Assembly: GCA_964424335.1 (NCBI GenBank)
Contig: CAYRIY010000112.1
Location: forward strand, 1 to 10,944
DNA: 10,944 bases
Direction of reading: 5' to 3'
Source of the DNA: CAYRIY01 sp964424335
Lineage (GTDB): Bacteria; Bacillota; Limnochordia; DTU080; RSA5
This document shows positions 1 to 6,131 of the stretch, one piece after another (the first letter of the stretch is position 1; each line of letters starts with the position of its first letter). The translations under genes and the position numbers were made by a program. The notes beneath the pieces are model-generated. The model worked only from the letters and a program-made list of their open reading frames with translations, searched no databases and was not told where the DNA came from.

Positions 1-748
1 CGGCGCTCCAATCCGACGTCACGTAGACGCAGTCAAACTCGATCCCTTCGCGGTGTGCCTCCATGATTGCCGCAAACGAATCGGCCGGCTTCAACGCATA
101 CGCCTCCCGCACCACCTGGATGCCGCCCGCCTCTTGGACAGCCGCATCTACGCCACGCCTGTTGAGCGGGTTGCCGTAGTCCAAGTAGACGAGGCGCCGC
201 TTGCCGGCCTCGTAAAGGTGACAGACTGCCTCCCGAGACCCCGCTTCAAAATCGACGTTGACGCAATCGAAGGCCCCGGTAAACCGATCGATTGCCACGA
301 CAGGGATGTTGCTCCTACTCACTCGTTCTAGCACTTTGTCGCTGAGCGACACCGAGGCAACGATGCCGGCCACCTGGTGGTCGATCATGGCACCGATCTG
401 ATCCTCAATGATCGCCTCGTCGCGGCTTGGGTCCGGGGGGCCTGCATGGATCAACTGATCCGAGATGAATGCGTTGAACCCTTGCGCCCTCGCGTGAGCC
501 ACCAGCGCGCTCACGATGAACGTCTCGACAGGGTGAACCAGGTGCGTAACGACCACGCCGATCGTCTCCATACGCCGGGTCGCAAGCGCCTTTGCAATGG
601 CGGACGGCTTGTAATCCAGCTCGCGGATCGCTGTGCGGATCCGCTCGATGGTCTCCTGGCCGAGTTGATCGAGTCGGCCGTTTAGGACAAACGACACCGC
701 CGTCGTCGATACCCCTGCCCTGCGGGCGACGTCCGAGATGGTTGGCAA
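1..748 (-). CDS. LacI-family transcriptional regulator (3' end outside window)
   Basis: The reading frame is open from a TTG at 748 to the left edge, 249 codons, so the C-terminus is missing. An in-frame TGA lies five codons upstream and GAGGGAG (756-762) sits 7 bases before the TTG, which fixes the start. Residues 3-23 form the typical LacI helix-turn-helix (TISDVARRAGVSTTAVSFVL). Residues 46-59 (YKPSAIAKALATRR) match the hinge helix. From about residue 61 (METIGVVV) the periplasmic-binding-protein-like effector domain begins. The family binds palindromic operators as dimers and responds to sugars or nucleosides. The STT in the recognition helix resembles PurR (STTTVS), which says something about DNA contacts but not about the ligand. 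No target gene lies beside it on the same strand within the window, so its regulon is unknown; autoregulation is likely from the site at 770-792. The family call is secure and the ligand is not known. Confidence 0.93.
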   Translation of the reverse strand, partial: MPTISDVARRAGVSTTAVSFVLNGRLDQLGQETIERIRTAIRELDYKPSAIAKALATRRMETIGVVVTHLVHPVETFIVSALVAHARAQGFNAFISDQLIHAGPPDPSRDEAIIEDQIGAMIDHQVAGIVASVSLSDKVLERVSRSNIPVVAIDRFTGAFDCVNVDFEAGSREAVCHLYEAGKRRLVYLDYGNPLNRRGVDAAVQEAGGIQVVREAYALKPADSFAAIMEAHREGIEFDCVYVTSDWSA

Positions 749-755
749 AGCTCTG

Positions 756-762
756 CTCCCTC
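756..762 (-). promoter_or_regulatory. Ribosome binding site deciding the TTG start of the LacI-family gene
   Basis: GAGGGAG on the minus strand lies 7 bases upstream of the TTG at 748. The only codons between the upstream in-frame TGA and this TTG are non-start codons, so this site and the stop together define the start. Confidence 0.75.
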
Positions 763-769
763 AAATCCT

Positions 770-792
770 TCGGTTTATACTAAATCGGTTTA
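770..792. promoter_or_regulatory. Probable LacI-type operator: tandem TAAACCGA half-sites
   Basis: Read on the minus strand, the octamer TAAACCGA occurs twice, at 785-792 and 770-777, exactly 15 bases apart. The first copy is part of an imperfect palindrome with a CG centre, TAAATCGGTTTA on the plus strand (781-792). That layout matches operators of LacI-family regulators. A minus-strand TATAAA (774-779) that could be a -10 box overlaps the second copy, but no good -35 is visible. The position directly before a LacI-family gene suggests negative autoregulation. The repeat is seen in the sequence; the binding is inferred. Confidence 0.5.
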
Positions 793-963
793 GACCCGAA
801 TTTTCCCCTTTCGAAGACCAATTCCTTCTTTAAACCCTCGAATCCGGTGGCGCTAATCCCCTGGATCAGGCACCGGGGACAGCTCTTTCGCACGTGCACG
901 GGCGTGCTCCCAAAGCGAGTATCGCGCCGTGCGTTCGAGCGATTGAGCTGCCTGCCAAAAGGC

Positions 964-1491
964 TCATTTGCCAAACAAAAGGCGCCATCCGATCGTAAAT
1001 CGGCCGCTTGGCGAGAACGTAGGCGTGCTCGCATGAGCGCCCGGAGCGTAGCTCGCACCGTCACCCATGGCGTAGCCAAGCTCCAGATTGATCAAGAGTT
1101 TCTCCGATAGGCGCCAGGCGTTTCCAAGCGCCACGCCCAACTCGCCGGTCTGCCAAACGGCCTTGTCCGTCCTCCCGCTTCCCAGCGTCCCGGTGACGTG
1201 CGCGTACGGCCCAACGCCGCTAGGCCTTAGAAAATACTTCCCGCCCACTTGGAGGTAGTAGCCTGAGTACAACCGATTGAGTCCCGCGGAAAGAGAGAAT
1301 GCGGTCCTGCTGCTGTCTGCCCCCAGCTCGAGGTGCACCCCTGGCGAGCCGGCTCCACCGCCCACGTTGAGCCCGATTCGGGCCGCCTCTGCGCCAAATT
1401 GAAAGGCCGTCACCAAGGCCATGACAGCCACACCGGCCACAAGTCGGCGAAGCTTGGCGCGCAAGCGACCGTTCATTCTCCCAAGTTCCAA
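964..1491 (-). CDS. Small exported beta-rich protein, possibly an outer-membrane barrel
   Basis: The product is 175 residues and belongs to no family I recognise. Residues 7-36 look like a Sec signal peptide: a basic stretch (RLRAKLRRL), a hydrophobic core (VAGVAVMALVTAF) and an AEA|A cleavage site near residue 36. The mature part is rich in Gly, Ser and aromatic residues with alternating polar and apolar positions (for example GYYLQVGGKYFL and GRFTIGWRLLFG). This pattern fits antiparallel beta strands of a small barrel. The last strand is hydrophobic but ends in GK, not in the classic terminal Phe. The TTG at 1491 is chosen over the ATG at 1476 because GGAGGG lies 6 bases before the TTG, while the purine run before the ATG is only one base away. 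It diverges from the PHP lipoprotein gene, so the two may share a promoter region. Export is likely; the barrel is an inference. Confidence 0.72.
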   Translation of the reverse strand: MELGRMNGRLRAKLRRLVAGVAVMALVTAFQFGAEAARIGLNVGGGAGSPGVHLELGADSSRTAFSLSAGLNRLYSGYYLQVGGKYFLRPSGVGPYAHVTGTLGSGRTDKAVWQTGELGVALGNAWRLSEKLLINLELGYAMGDGASYAPGAHASTPTFSPSGRFTIGWRLLFGK

Positions 1492-1497
1492 GGAAAA

Positions 1498-1503
1498 CCC
1501 TCC
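1498..1503 (-). promoter_or_regulatory. Ribosome binding site deciding a TTG start
   Basis: GGAGGG on the minus strand lies 6 bases upstream of the TTG at 1491. This is better spaced than the GGGAG (1478-1482) one base ahead of the ATG at 1476, so the TTG is preferred for the exported beta-rich protein. Confidence 0.6.
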
Positions 1504-1565
1504 AAAACATCAAATTCCCACTAAATGTGTATCGACGACAATTCGACAACGAAAGTGAATTCCCC

Positions 1566-2576
1566 GTGCCGTTAATTCGAATCTTCGCACTAGCCATGGT
1601 CGCGCTAGTCGCTGCCGGATGTTCTGTTGTCGATATGATGTCGGGCCGCATGCCCGCTGCCGTGACGACGGGCATCGGGCGGACGTTGGCGCATTACGAG
1701 ATCGTCGACCCTTACGCCGTCCCCGGTTTTTGGGCCAAGGCGCAATTTCACGTCCACACCAGTAGGTCGATCGACGGGAGATGGTCCATCGGAACGGCGC
1801 TCGAGACGTATGCTGCGCGCGGATACGACTTTGTCGCCATCACCGACCACGATACGATCACGATTCCACCGACCGTGCCTGATGGGCTCACCGTGATCAC
1901 AGGCGAGGAGCACACCTTTTCGCATCCTTTTTACCCTTTGGGCCAACACGCGCTTTTTCTTTTTATCGAGCGCCATCCCTCCGGTTCGACGATCGACGCA
2001 AGGTTTGACGACGTTGGTTCACAAGGAGGCGTGGCGGTCATCGCCCATCCGACCTGGAACGGGGCCGGAGGGTACGGTGAGTGGCATGACTGGCAGCTTG
2101 CCGCCATGCCTTCGTTCCAAATGATGGAGGTATCGAATCCCCACTCCGATCCCGACGTCGATACGGCGCTTTGGCACGAAAGCGTCTGGCGTCGAGGGCC
2201 CCACGATCCCGTCTGGGCCATCGCCGTCGATGACGCGCACGACGTCAATGGCGTCGACCGGGGTTGGACCGTGGTCAAAGTTGAGGGGAGAGACCCTGAG
2301 CACCTCAAAAGCGCGCTCCTCCGGGGAAGTCACTATGCCACGACCGGGATCGTCGCCGAGTTTGGCGTCGACGGCGACGGCGCCATCTTTGCAAAATCGT
2401 CGGAGCCGGCGGACATCGTCTTTATCAATGCAGCCAATCAACGCGTCTTGCGGGTGCAGAGCGCCCTGGAAGGCACATACCGACCGCTAGGCACCGAGGG
2501 GTTTGTCCGGGTCGAAATCTACGGCCTCGCGAGCCGCAAACGTGCGTGGTCACAGCCGTTTTGGCTGGTCGAGTAG
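1566..2576 (+). CDS. PHP-domain lipoprotein, probable metal-dependent phosphoesterase
   Basis: The product is 336 residues from the GTG at 1566. The N-terminus is a lipoprotein signal (VPLIRIFALAMVALVAAGC) with the acylated Cys at residue 19, so the protein is likely membrane-anchored outside the cytoplasm. The PHP metal-binding motifs appear in order: FHVHTS (His 62 and 64), AITDHDT (Asp 94, His 95), ITGEEHT (about 112-117), IAHPTW (His 161) and VDDAHD (about 221-226). PHP domains hydrolyse phosphoester bonds with a multi-metal centre; the substrate here is unknown. The C-terminal third, after about residue 265, is beta-rich. A GTG at 1527 gives a 13-residue longer form, but it would put acidic residues before the signal peptide and has no ribosome binding site. 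The site before 1566 (GAAAGTGA) is also weak. The frame stays open for 51 codons after the TAG stop. Confidence 0.85.
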   Translation: MPLIRIFALAMVALVAAGCSVVDMMSGRMPAAVTTGIGRTLAHYEIVDPYAVPGFWAKAQFHVHTSRSIDGRWSIGTALETYAARGYDFVAITDHDTITIPPTVPDGLTVITGEEHTFSHPFYPLGQHALFLFIERHPSGSTIDARFDDVGSQGGVAVIAHPTWNGAGGYGEWHDWQLAAMPSFQMMEVSNPHSDPDVDTALWHESVWRRGPHDPVWAIAVDDAHDVNGVDRGWTVVKVEGRDPEHLKSALLRGSHYATTGIVAEFGVDGDGAIFAKSSEPADIVFINAANQRVLRVQSALEGTYRPLGTEGFVRVEIYGLASRKRAWSQPFWLVE

Positions 2577-2732
2577 CTAAGCGCGTTAATCCCGAGAGCA
2601 CCAAAAAGCGCCACGGGCCCGGACGGCATCTTTGCCCCGGAACAAGTCGATGCGCTCATTAATGTCCTCGAGCACGTCCGAAGTGGCGCGATGGCGCAAC
2701 GTCCGTTCCCTCCAGGAGCAACCAAAATTTAA
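2577..2732 (+). pseudogene. In-frame coding-like tail after the PHP stop codon
   Basis: After the TAG at 2574-2576 the same frame stays open for 51 codons, up to a TAA at 2730-2732. The encoded tail reads like real protein: PDGIFAPEQVDALINVLEHV predicts an amphipathic helix, followed by a Pro-rich end (RPFPPGATKI). It has no start codon with a ribosome binding site. It may be the 3' remnant of a lost gene, or a former C-terminal extension of the PHP protein cut off by a new stop codon. I do not recognise the family. The codon choice resembles that of the neighbouring genes. Confidence 0.35.
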
Positions 2733-2801
2733 CTTAACAACAAGGAATCTCCAGCTTGATCTTCGAACCTTCGCAATCAAACGACCTTCGGGGTGCGTTC
2801 C

Positions 2802-3168
2802 ATGTACGAGATTCACCTACCTTGCGCTGCGTTGCGCCCCCGACTCTTTCGCCAAGTCATTGGGTTGCCGCCGAAGTTTTTTGCACGAACGGTTCGCTTT
2901 CGGCACGTTCACGGTGATCTGTTGCGGAGTCCAACGATTGATTGGAATGTAATTGTCGACTCGAAAAACAGACGGGAAACACCAAGACGGCGTTCCAAGC
3001 CTAGTCCTCACAGTCGATGACGTTTTCAAGAGCTTTCACGAGTTCAAGGATAAGGGCGTCGTCTTTACGAGCGAACCTGCCGGCGCGCCCTGAGATGAGA
3101 GCGAAGTATTTGCTGTCTTCCTAGATAGTGAGGACAACCTCGTAATGTTGGGCTCTAAGGCCCGCTAA
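2802..3168 (+). pseudogene. Decayed VOC (glyoxalase/bleomycin-resistance-like) gene
   Basis: The pieces of one VOC-type protein are spread over two frames. From the ATG at 2802 the frame gives MYEIHLPCAALRP and LFRQVIGLPPKFF, which resembles the first VOC strand and helix. Near 2880-2895 the match moves to another frame (ERFAFGTFTVICC). That second frame is broken by a TAA at 2950 and a TGA at 3091. It still encodes GVPSLVLTVDDVFKSFHEF, KGVVFTSEP and VFAVFLDSEDNLVML, all typical of the second beta-alpha-beta-beta-beta module, and it ends at the TAA at 3166-3168. The total length, about 122 codons, matches a complete single VOC protein. The TGA stands where relatives usually have Trp (TGG to TGA), which fits recent decay. 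VOC proteins are metal-dependent lyases, dioxygenases or resistance proteins. Sequencing error could explain one lesion but hardly all three. Confidence 0.72.
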
Positions 3169-3204
3169 TCCAAATCACAATTAATACTCAAGGAGCAATG
3201 TAAA

Positions 3205-3672
3205 GTGTTGCAGAACGAACCGATTGCACGCGCCGAAATGCTAATTCGAAAGCCGGTCTCCGAGGTCTTTGAAGCTTTTGTCAACCCGGAGATCACGGGC
3301 AAGTTTTGGTTTACGCGAGGAGATCAACGATTAGAAGAGGGCAAAACCGTTACGTGGTACTGGGACATGTACGGCGTTTCCGCCGAAGTCGAGGTCAAGG
3401 CGATCGAGCAGAACAAGCGCATCTTGATTGAATGGCCCAGGCCTGTGGAATGGCAGTTTACGCCAAAGGGTGACGATGCGACGTTTGTAAGCGTCACGGA
3501 ATCCGGGTTTGAAGGCACCGACGATGAAAAGGTTGCGCAAGCGATCGATTCGATGGGCGGTTTCACGCTGACGCTCGCGGGGTGCAAGGCATACTTGGAG
3601 CACGGCATCGAGCTCAATCTTGTCGCGGATCATAGCCCGGATCACCTCGTCGAAGGGTGGAGCAATCGATGA
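3205..3672 (+). CDS. SRPBCC-domain protein (AHSA1/activator of Hsp90 ATPase-like)
   Basis: The product is 155 residues, the usual size of a single SRPBCC domain. The start of the fold is seen in ARAEMLIRKPVSEVFEAFVNPEI, written here as ARAEMLIRKPV (9-18) and SEVFEAFVNPEI (19-30), then KFWFTRGDQRLEEG (33-46). WYWDMYGVSAEVEV (51-64) is the aromatic strand found in AHSA1-like proteins. The C-terminal helix is GGFTLTLAGCKAYLEHG (118-134). These proteins bind hydrophobic ligands in a deep cavity, and many bacterial members have no known reaction. The GTG at 3205 is chosen because AGGAG (3191-3195) lies 9 bases ahead. An ATG at 3198 is followed at once by TAA and cannot encode a protein. The stop overlaps the ATG of the acetyltransferase gene (ATGA), so the two are translationally coupled. 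Confidence 0.88.
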   Translation: MLQNEPIARAEMLIRKPVSEVFEAFVNPEITGKFWFTRGDQRLEEGKTVTWYWDMYGVSAEVEVKAIEQNKRILIEWPRPVEWQFTPKGDDATFVSVTESGFEGTDDEKVAQAIDSMGGFTLTLAGCKAYLEHGIELNLVADHSPDHLVEGWSNR

Positions 3673-4535
3673 CGGCCTTTCACGCCGATTTGGGTCTTGC
3701 CCGCCGCTTTAGCGCGGCGTTGGATCGGATCCTTGTCGATCACGTGGGTGTCGTTGCCAAACTGCGGCCGGAATCCGGGGCGATGGCATTGCCTGTGGCG
3801 GACGGCTTTGCGCTTTACTGCGGCCAAGGCACCGATCCTTCGGCCAATCGTGTGACGGGGCTTGGCATGCACGGCCCCGTCACCGCGGAACATTTCGATG
3901 CGATGGAGGCATTTTACGCCGAGCGGAATATGCCCTGTGTGATCGCCCTTTACCCGTTCGCGGACGCTTCGGTTACCTACCAGGCAGCAGCCCGGGGCTA
4001 CATGCTCCACATGTTCCGAAACGTATTGGCGCGCCCAGTCGACGCCGCGTCAATAGGCGCCCCGGATCGGGACCCGCTCGCTGACGCCGCGGCCGCTGGG
4101 ATTGTAGTCGAACGTGCGAGAGCGGATGAAGCAGAACTATGGGCCCGCGTCGTCGGCAGCGGCTTTGCGGAAAAGGAACTCGACGCGCCGGCTTTTGGCC
4201 GCCTTGTGGCGTTTCACTGCCCTGACACCGTGTGCTACTTCGGGCGGATCGACGGCGAGGAAGCCGGCGGCGGCGCCATGACCATAAAAGACGGCTTTGC
4301 CTACATATGGGAAGTGGCCACCCGCCCCTCCTTTCGGCGGCGGGGCGTTCAACAGGCCATCTATCACACGCTTGTGCAGGATGCCGCCCGGGCGGGATGC
4401 GACACAGTCGCACTGGGCACGGAGGTCGGGCACGTTTCACAGCGAAACGCTGAGCGCGCTGGATTCCGGTTGATTTTCACCGGCGCCGCGCTTGTGCGTC
4501 AACTTCCCGGCGCCAGCTCCGTTCGCGTCAAATAA
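3669..4535 (+). CDS. GNAT-family N-acetyltransferase with an extra N-terminal domain
   Basis: The product is 288 residues. The GNAT fold is clear in the C-terminal half (about 146-285). IWEVATRPSFRRRGVQQAIY contains the acetyl-CoA pyrophosphate loop (RRRGVQ, residues 223-228), and SQRNAERAGF (257-266) is the usual motif B helix that ends the domain. Residues 1-125 form a second, GNAT-like half without a clear loop, as in tandem GNAT proteins where only one half is catalytic. The acceptor substrate cannot be read from the sequence. GGAG (3659-3662) lies 6 bases before the ATG at 3669. A GTG at 3657 would extend it by four residues but has no ribosome binding site. The ATG overlaps the stop of the SRPBCC gene, so both are probably made from one mRNA. 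Confidence 0.86.
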   Translation: MTAFHADLGLARRFSAALDRILVDHVGVVAKLRPESGAMALPVADGFALYCGQGTDPSANRVTGLGMHGPVTAEHFDAMEAFYAERNMPCVIALYPFADASVTYQAAARGYMLHMFRNVLARPVDAASIGAPDRDPLADAAAAGIVVERARADEAELWARVVGSGFAEKELDAPAFGRLVAFHCPDTVCYFGRIDGEEAGGGAMTIKDGFAYIWEVATRPSFRRRGVQQAIYHTLVQDAARAGCDTVALGTEVGHVSQRNAERAGFRLIFTGAALVRQLPGASSVRVK

Positions 4536-4608
4536 AGCCGAGTGCGGAAACCACGGAGACTGGTGGGAAGTGCCGCCGAACGTTTCACCGTGGACGTGTC
4601 ACCTGCCT

Positions 4609-4986
4609 TCACTCGACAGCAAGAGCTTCGAGGGCCTCGTCGATCGTACTGACGAAGCGGATGCGGCCGCCTCGGTTACTCTCCCGAATAAAGGCCTGCA
4701 GACTCTCGCTCGCATACTGGCCGAAGTCACCGACCAACGCAAAACGGAGCCCATAGTTGGTGCACTTTTGTAGAATCTCCCCGGCAAGGCCTGTGCTGAG
4801 GTCGAAAAATGCCGGGGCGACGCTACTTTCGTGCAAGATCAGCGCATCCGCTTCATAGCCCCAAAGGTCGCCGATGATGTCCAGGATATCCTGTGGGGAT
4901 GAAAGCGCCACGTCGCTTGCGGTCAATTCGGCGATCCGGCTGCCATCGCGCTCGTGAATTACATATGCTGCAGATCGTTCACTCAT
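4609..4986 (-). CDS. DUF4180-domain protein
   Basis: The product is 125 residues, full length for DUF4180. The family signature is seen in AFFDLSTGLAGEILQK (59-74), NYGLRFALVGDFGQY (77-91) and AFIRESNRGG (98-107); the remaining C-terminus is FVSTIDEAL (111-119). The function of the family is unknown. There is no signal peptide or membrane segment, so it is cytoplasmic. The ATG at 4986 has AGGAG (4994-4998) 7 bases upstream. An open frame extends upstream to 5115 but overlaps the oxidoreductase gene and its translation does not look like protein. The gene lies 37 bases after the GFO/IDH/MocA stop on the same strand, so it may be the last gene of that operon. A minus-strand TATAAT at 5005-5010 could also give it a promoter of its own. 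It converges with the acetyltransferase gene, 73 bases away. Confidence 0.87.
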   Translation of the reverse strand: MSERSAAYVIHERDGSRIAELTASDVALSSPQDILDIIGDLWGYEADALILHESSVAPAFFDLSTGLAGEILQKCTNYGLRFALVGDFGQYASESLQAFIRESNRGGRIRFVSTIDEALEALAVE

Positions 4987-5004
4987 CTCAATTCTCCTAC
5001 TCGG

Positions 5005-5010
5005 ATTATA
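5005..5010 (-). promoter_or_regulatory. Possible -10 box before the DUF4180 gene
   Basis: A perfect TATAAT is present on the minus strand between the oxidoreductase stop (5024) and the DUF4180 start (4986). No TTGACA-like box stands 16-18 bases upstream; the bases there are CGAGAT. Transcription would begin at or just ahead of the ribosome binding site, leaving a very short leader. This is weak support for an internal promoter. Confidence 0.3.
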
Positions 5011-5023
5011 GGGTAAGCCGCCG

Positions 5024-6100
5024 CTAAATCTCGCCCGACTCCACCATGATTTCGAGCGCCGATTCGGGAGTTTGTAGCGGCAAAACGATCCGCCTGCGAA
5101 GCCGCGCAGATTCAAAGACCGAAAGCGAGACTTCGAGCGCGCTGCGGTGATGTTCCACGTCGAGCGGATGCTGGCTGAGCTCGCCGTCTAGGACCCGGAC
5201 GACGTCGCGCATCTCTTTGCCAAAGGGAACTTCGGTGTACTCTTCACCGAACCGCTCTTCCCTCCGCCCCTTGGAAGTCAGCACCGTCACACGCCCATTC
5301 GTATCGGCCGTGAGCTGGCCTTCACTGCCAAGCACCGCGATGCTGATGTACGCTTGGGAGGGTTTGATTTTTCCGGTTTCGCCGATCAGCCGGATGCCGG
5401 AAGCGAGCCCGGCCGAAAATGTCGTGCTGTCCTCGACCAAGTGGCCGTAACGCCAGCCGGCCTGCATCTTTCCAAATGCGCCAGGCTCGGCGCTCACGTC
5501 GACTTTCCGTCGGTATTCATCCGCAGGAAAATGCGTGCGGTCGATCTGGCCGAGCACCCACTCCACCTGCGGATCGCCGGTCAAAAACAGGCTCAAGTCG
5601 ATGCCGTGAACACCGTCGGATAAGATGTCGCCGCCGTGCGAGAGCAGGACTCGCTCGACCTTGCCGACGGCTCCTTCCGCGATCAACTCGTGCGCTCTGA
5701 CCCAGTGATCCTCGTAGCGCCTCTGGTGGCCGACCACAAGCAGCACGCCCGCGCTCCGGCATGCCCCAATGATCCGATCGGCGACTCCAAGGCTCGTGGC
5801 CAAGGGCTTTTCGGCAACTACCGCCTTCGCGCCCGCCTCCACCGCGGCCAACGCCATCTCTTCATGCAGCAGTGGCCAAGTACATATGCTCACGATGTCC
5901 GGACGGATGTCGTCGAGTAACTTGCGATACTCTTTATAGGCGGCGCCTATGTCGTACTGGTTTGCGAAACTCTGTGCGCGCTCTTCGTTGATATCTGCAA
6001 CTCCGACGACGGGTATGCCTGCCCAGCGGTATCCCAAGACGTGCTTTTCGGCGATATGCCCACATCCCAGCACCGCGGCGCTGTACGATCCTTTGGACAT
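5024..6100 (-). CDS. GFO/IDH/MocA-family NAD(P)-dependent oxidoreductase
   Basis: The product is 358 residues, normal for the family. The N-terminal Rossmann fold starts at AAVLGCGHIAEKH (8-20) with the GxGxxA loop at 12-17, then VVGVADINEERA (31-42). The EKP motif with the conserved catalytic-site Lys is at 97-99, followed by the GHQRRY strand (124-129). The C-terminal alpha/beta domain carries SDGVHGIDLSLFL (161-173), with His 165 and Asp 168 where the family usually has catalytic residues. Members oxidise or reduce hydroxyl groups of sugars, inositols or amino sugars; the exact substrate is not readable. ATG 6100 is chosen, with GAGGGGG (6110-6116) 9 bases before it. TTG codons at 6103 and 6106 and an ATG at 6118 are alternatives. 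The gene follows the MDR dehydrogenase by 31 bases, which suggests sequential oxidation in one pathway. Confidence 0.92.
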   Translation of the reverse strand: MSKGSYSAAVLGCGHIAEKHVLGYRWAGIPVVGVADINEERAQSFANQYDIGAAYKEYRKLLDDIRPDIVSICTWPLLHEEMALAAVEAGAKAVVAEKPLATSLGVADRIIGACRSAGVLLVVGHQRRYEDHWVRAHELIAEGAVGKVERVLLSHGGDILSDGVHGIDLSLFLTGDPQVEWVLGQIDRTHFPADEYRRKVDVSAEPGAFGKMQAGWRYGHLVEDSTTFSAGLASGIRLIGETGKIKPSQAYISIAVLGSEGQLTADTNGRVTVLTSKGRREERFGEEYTEVPFGKEMRDVVRVLDGELSQHPLDVEHHRSALEVSLSVFESARLRRRIVLPLQTPESALEIMVESGEI

Positions 6101-6131
6101 CAACAATGGCCCCCTCATCAAGCGCGATTAC

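Noticed and set aside
887..910. GCACG/CGTGC inverted repeats downstream of the exported beta-rich protein gene, as its terminator.
   Set aside because: The stems are four to five pairs, several alternatives overlap and no T-run is present.
4551..4593. A CCACGG/CCGTGG inverted repeat between the convergent acetyltransferase and DUF4180 genes, as a shared terminator.
   Set aside because: The loop is about 31 bases and no T-run follows on either strand, so it is not convincing.
4987..5115. A longer DUF4180 protein starting at 5115.
   Set aside because: The extra 43 residues overlap the oxidoreductase gene and look non-coding, and AGGAG is well placed for the ATG at 4986.
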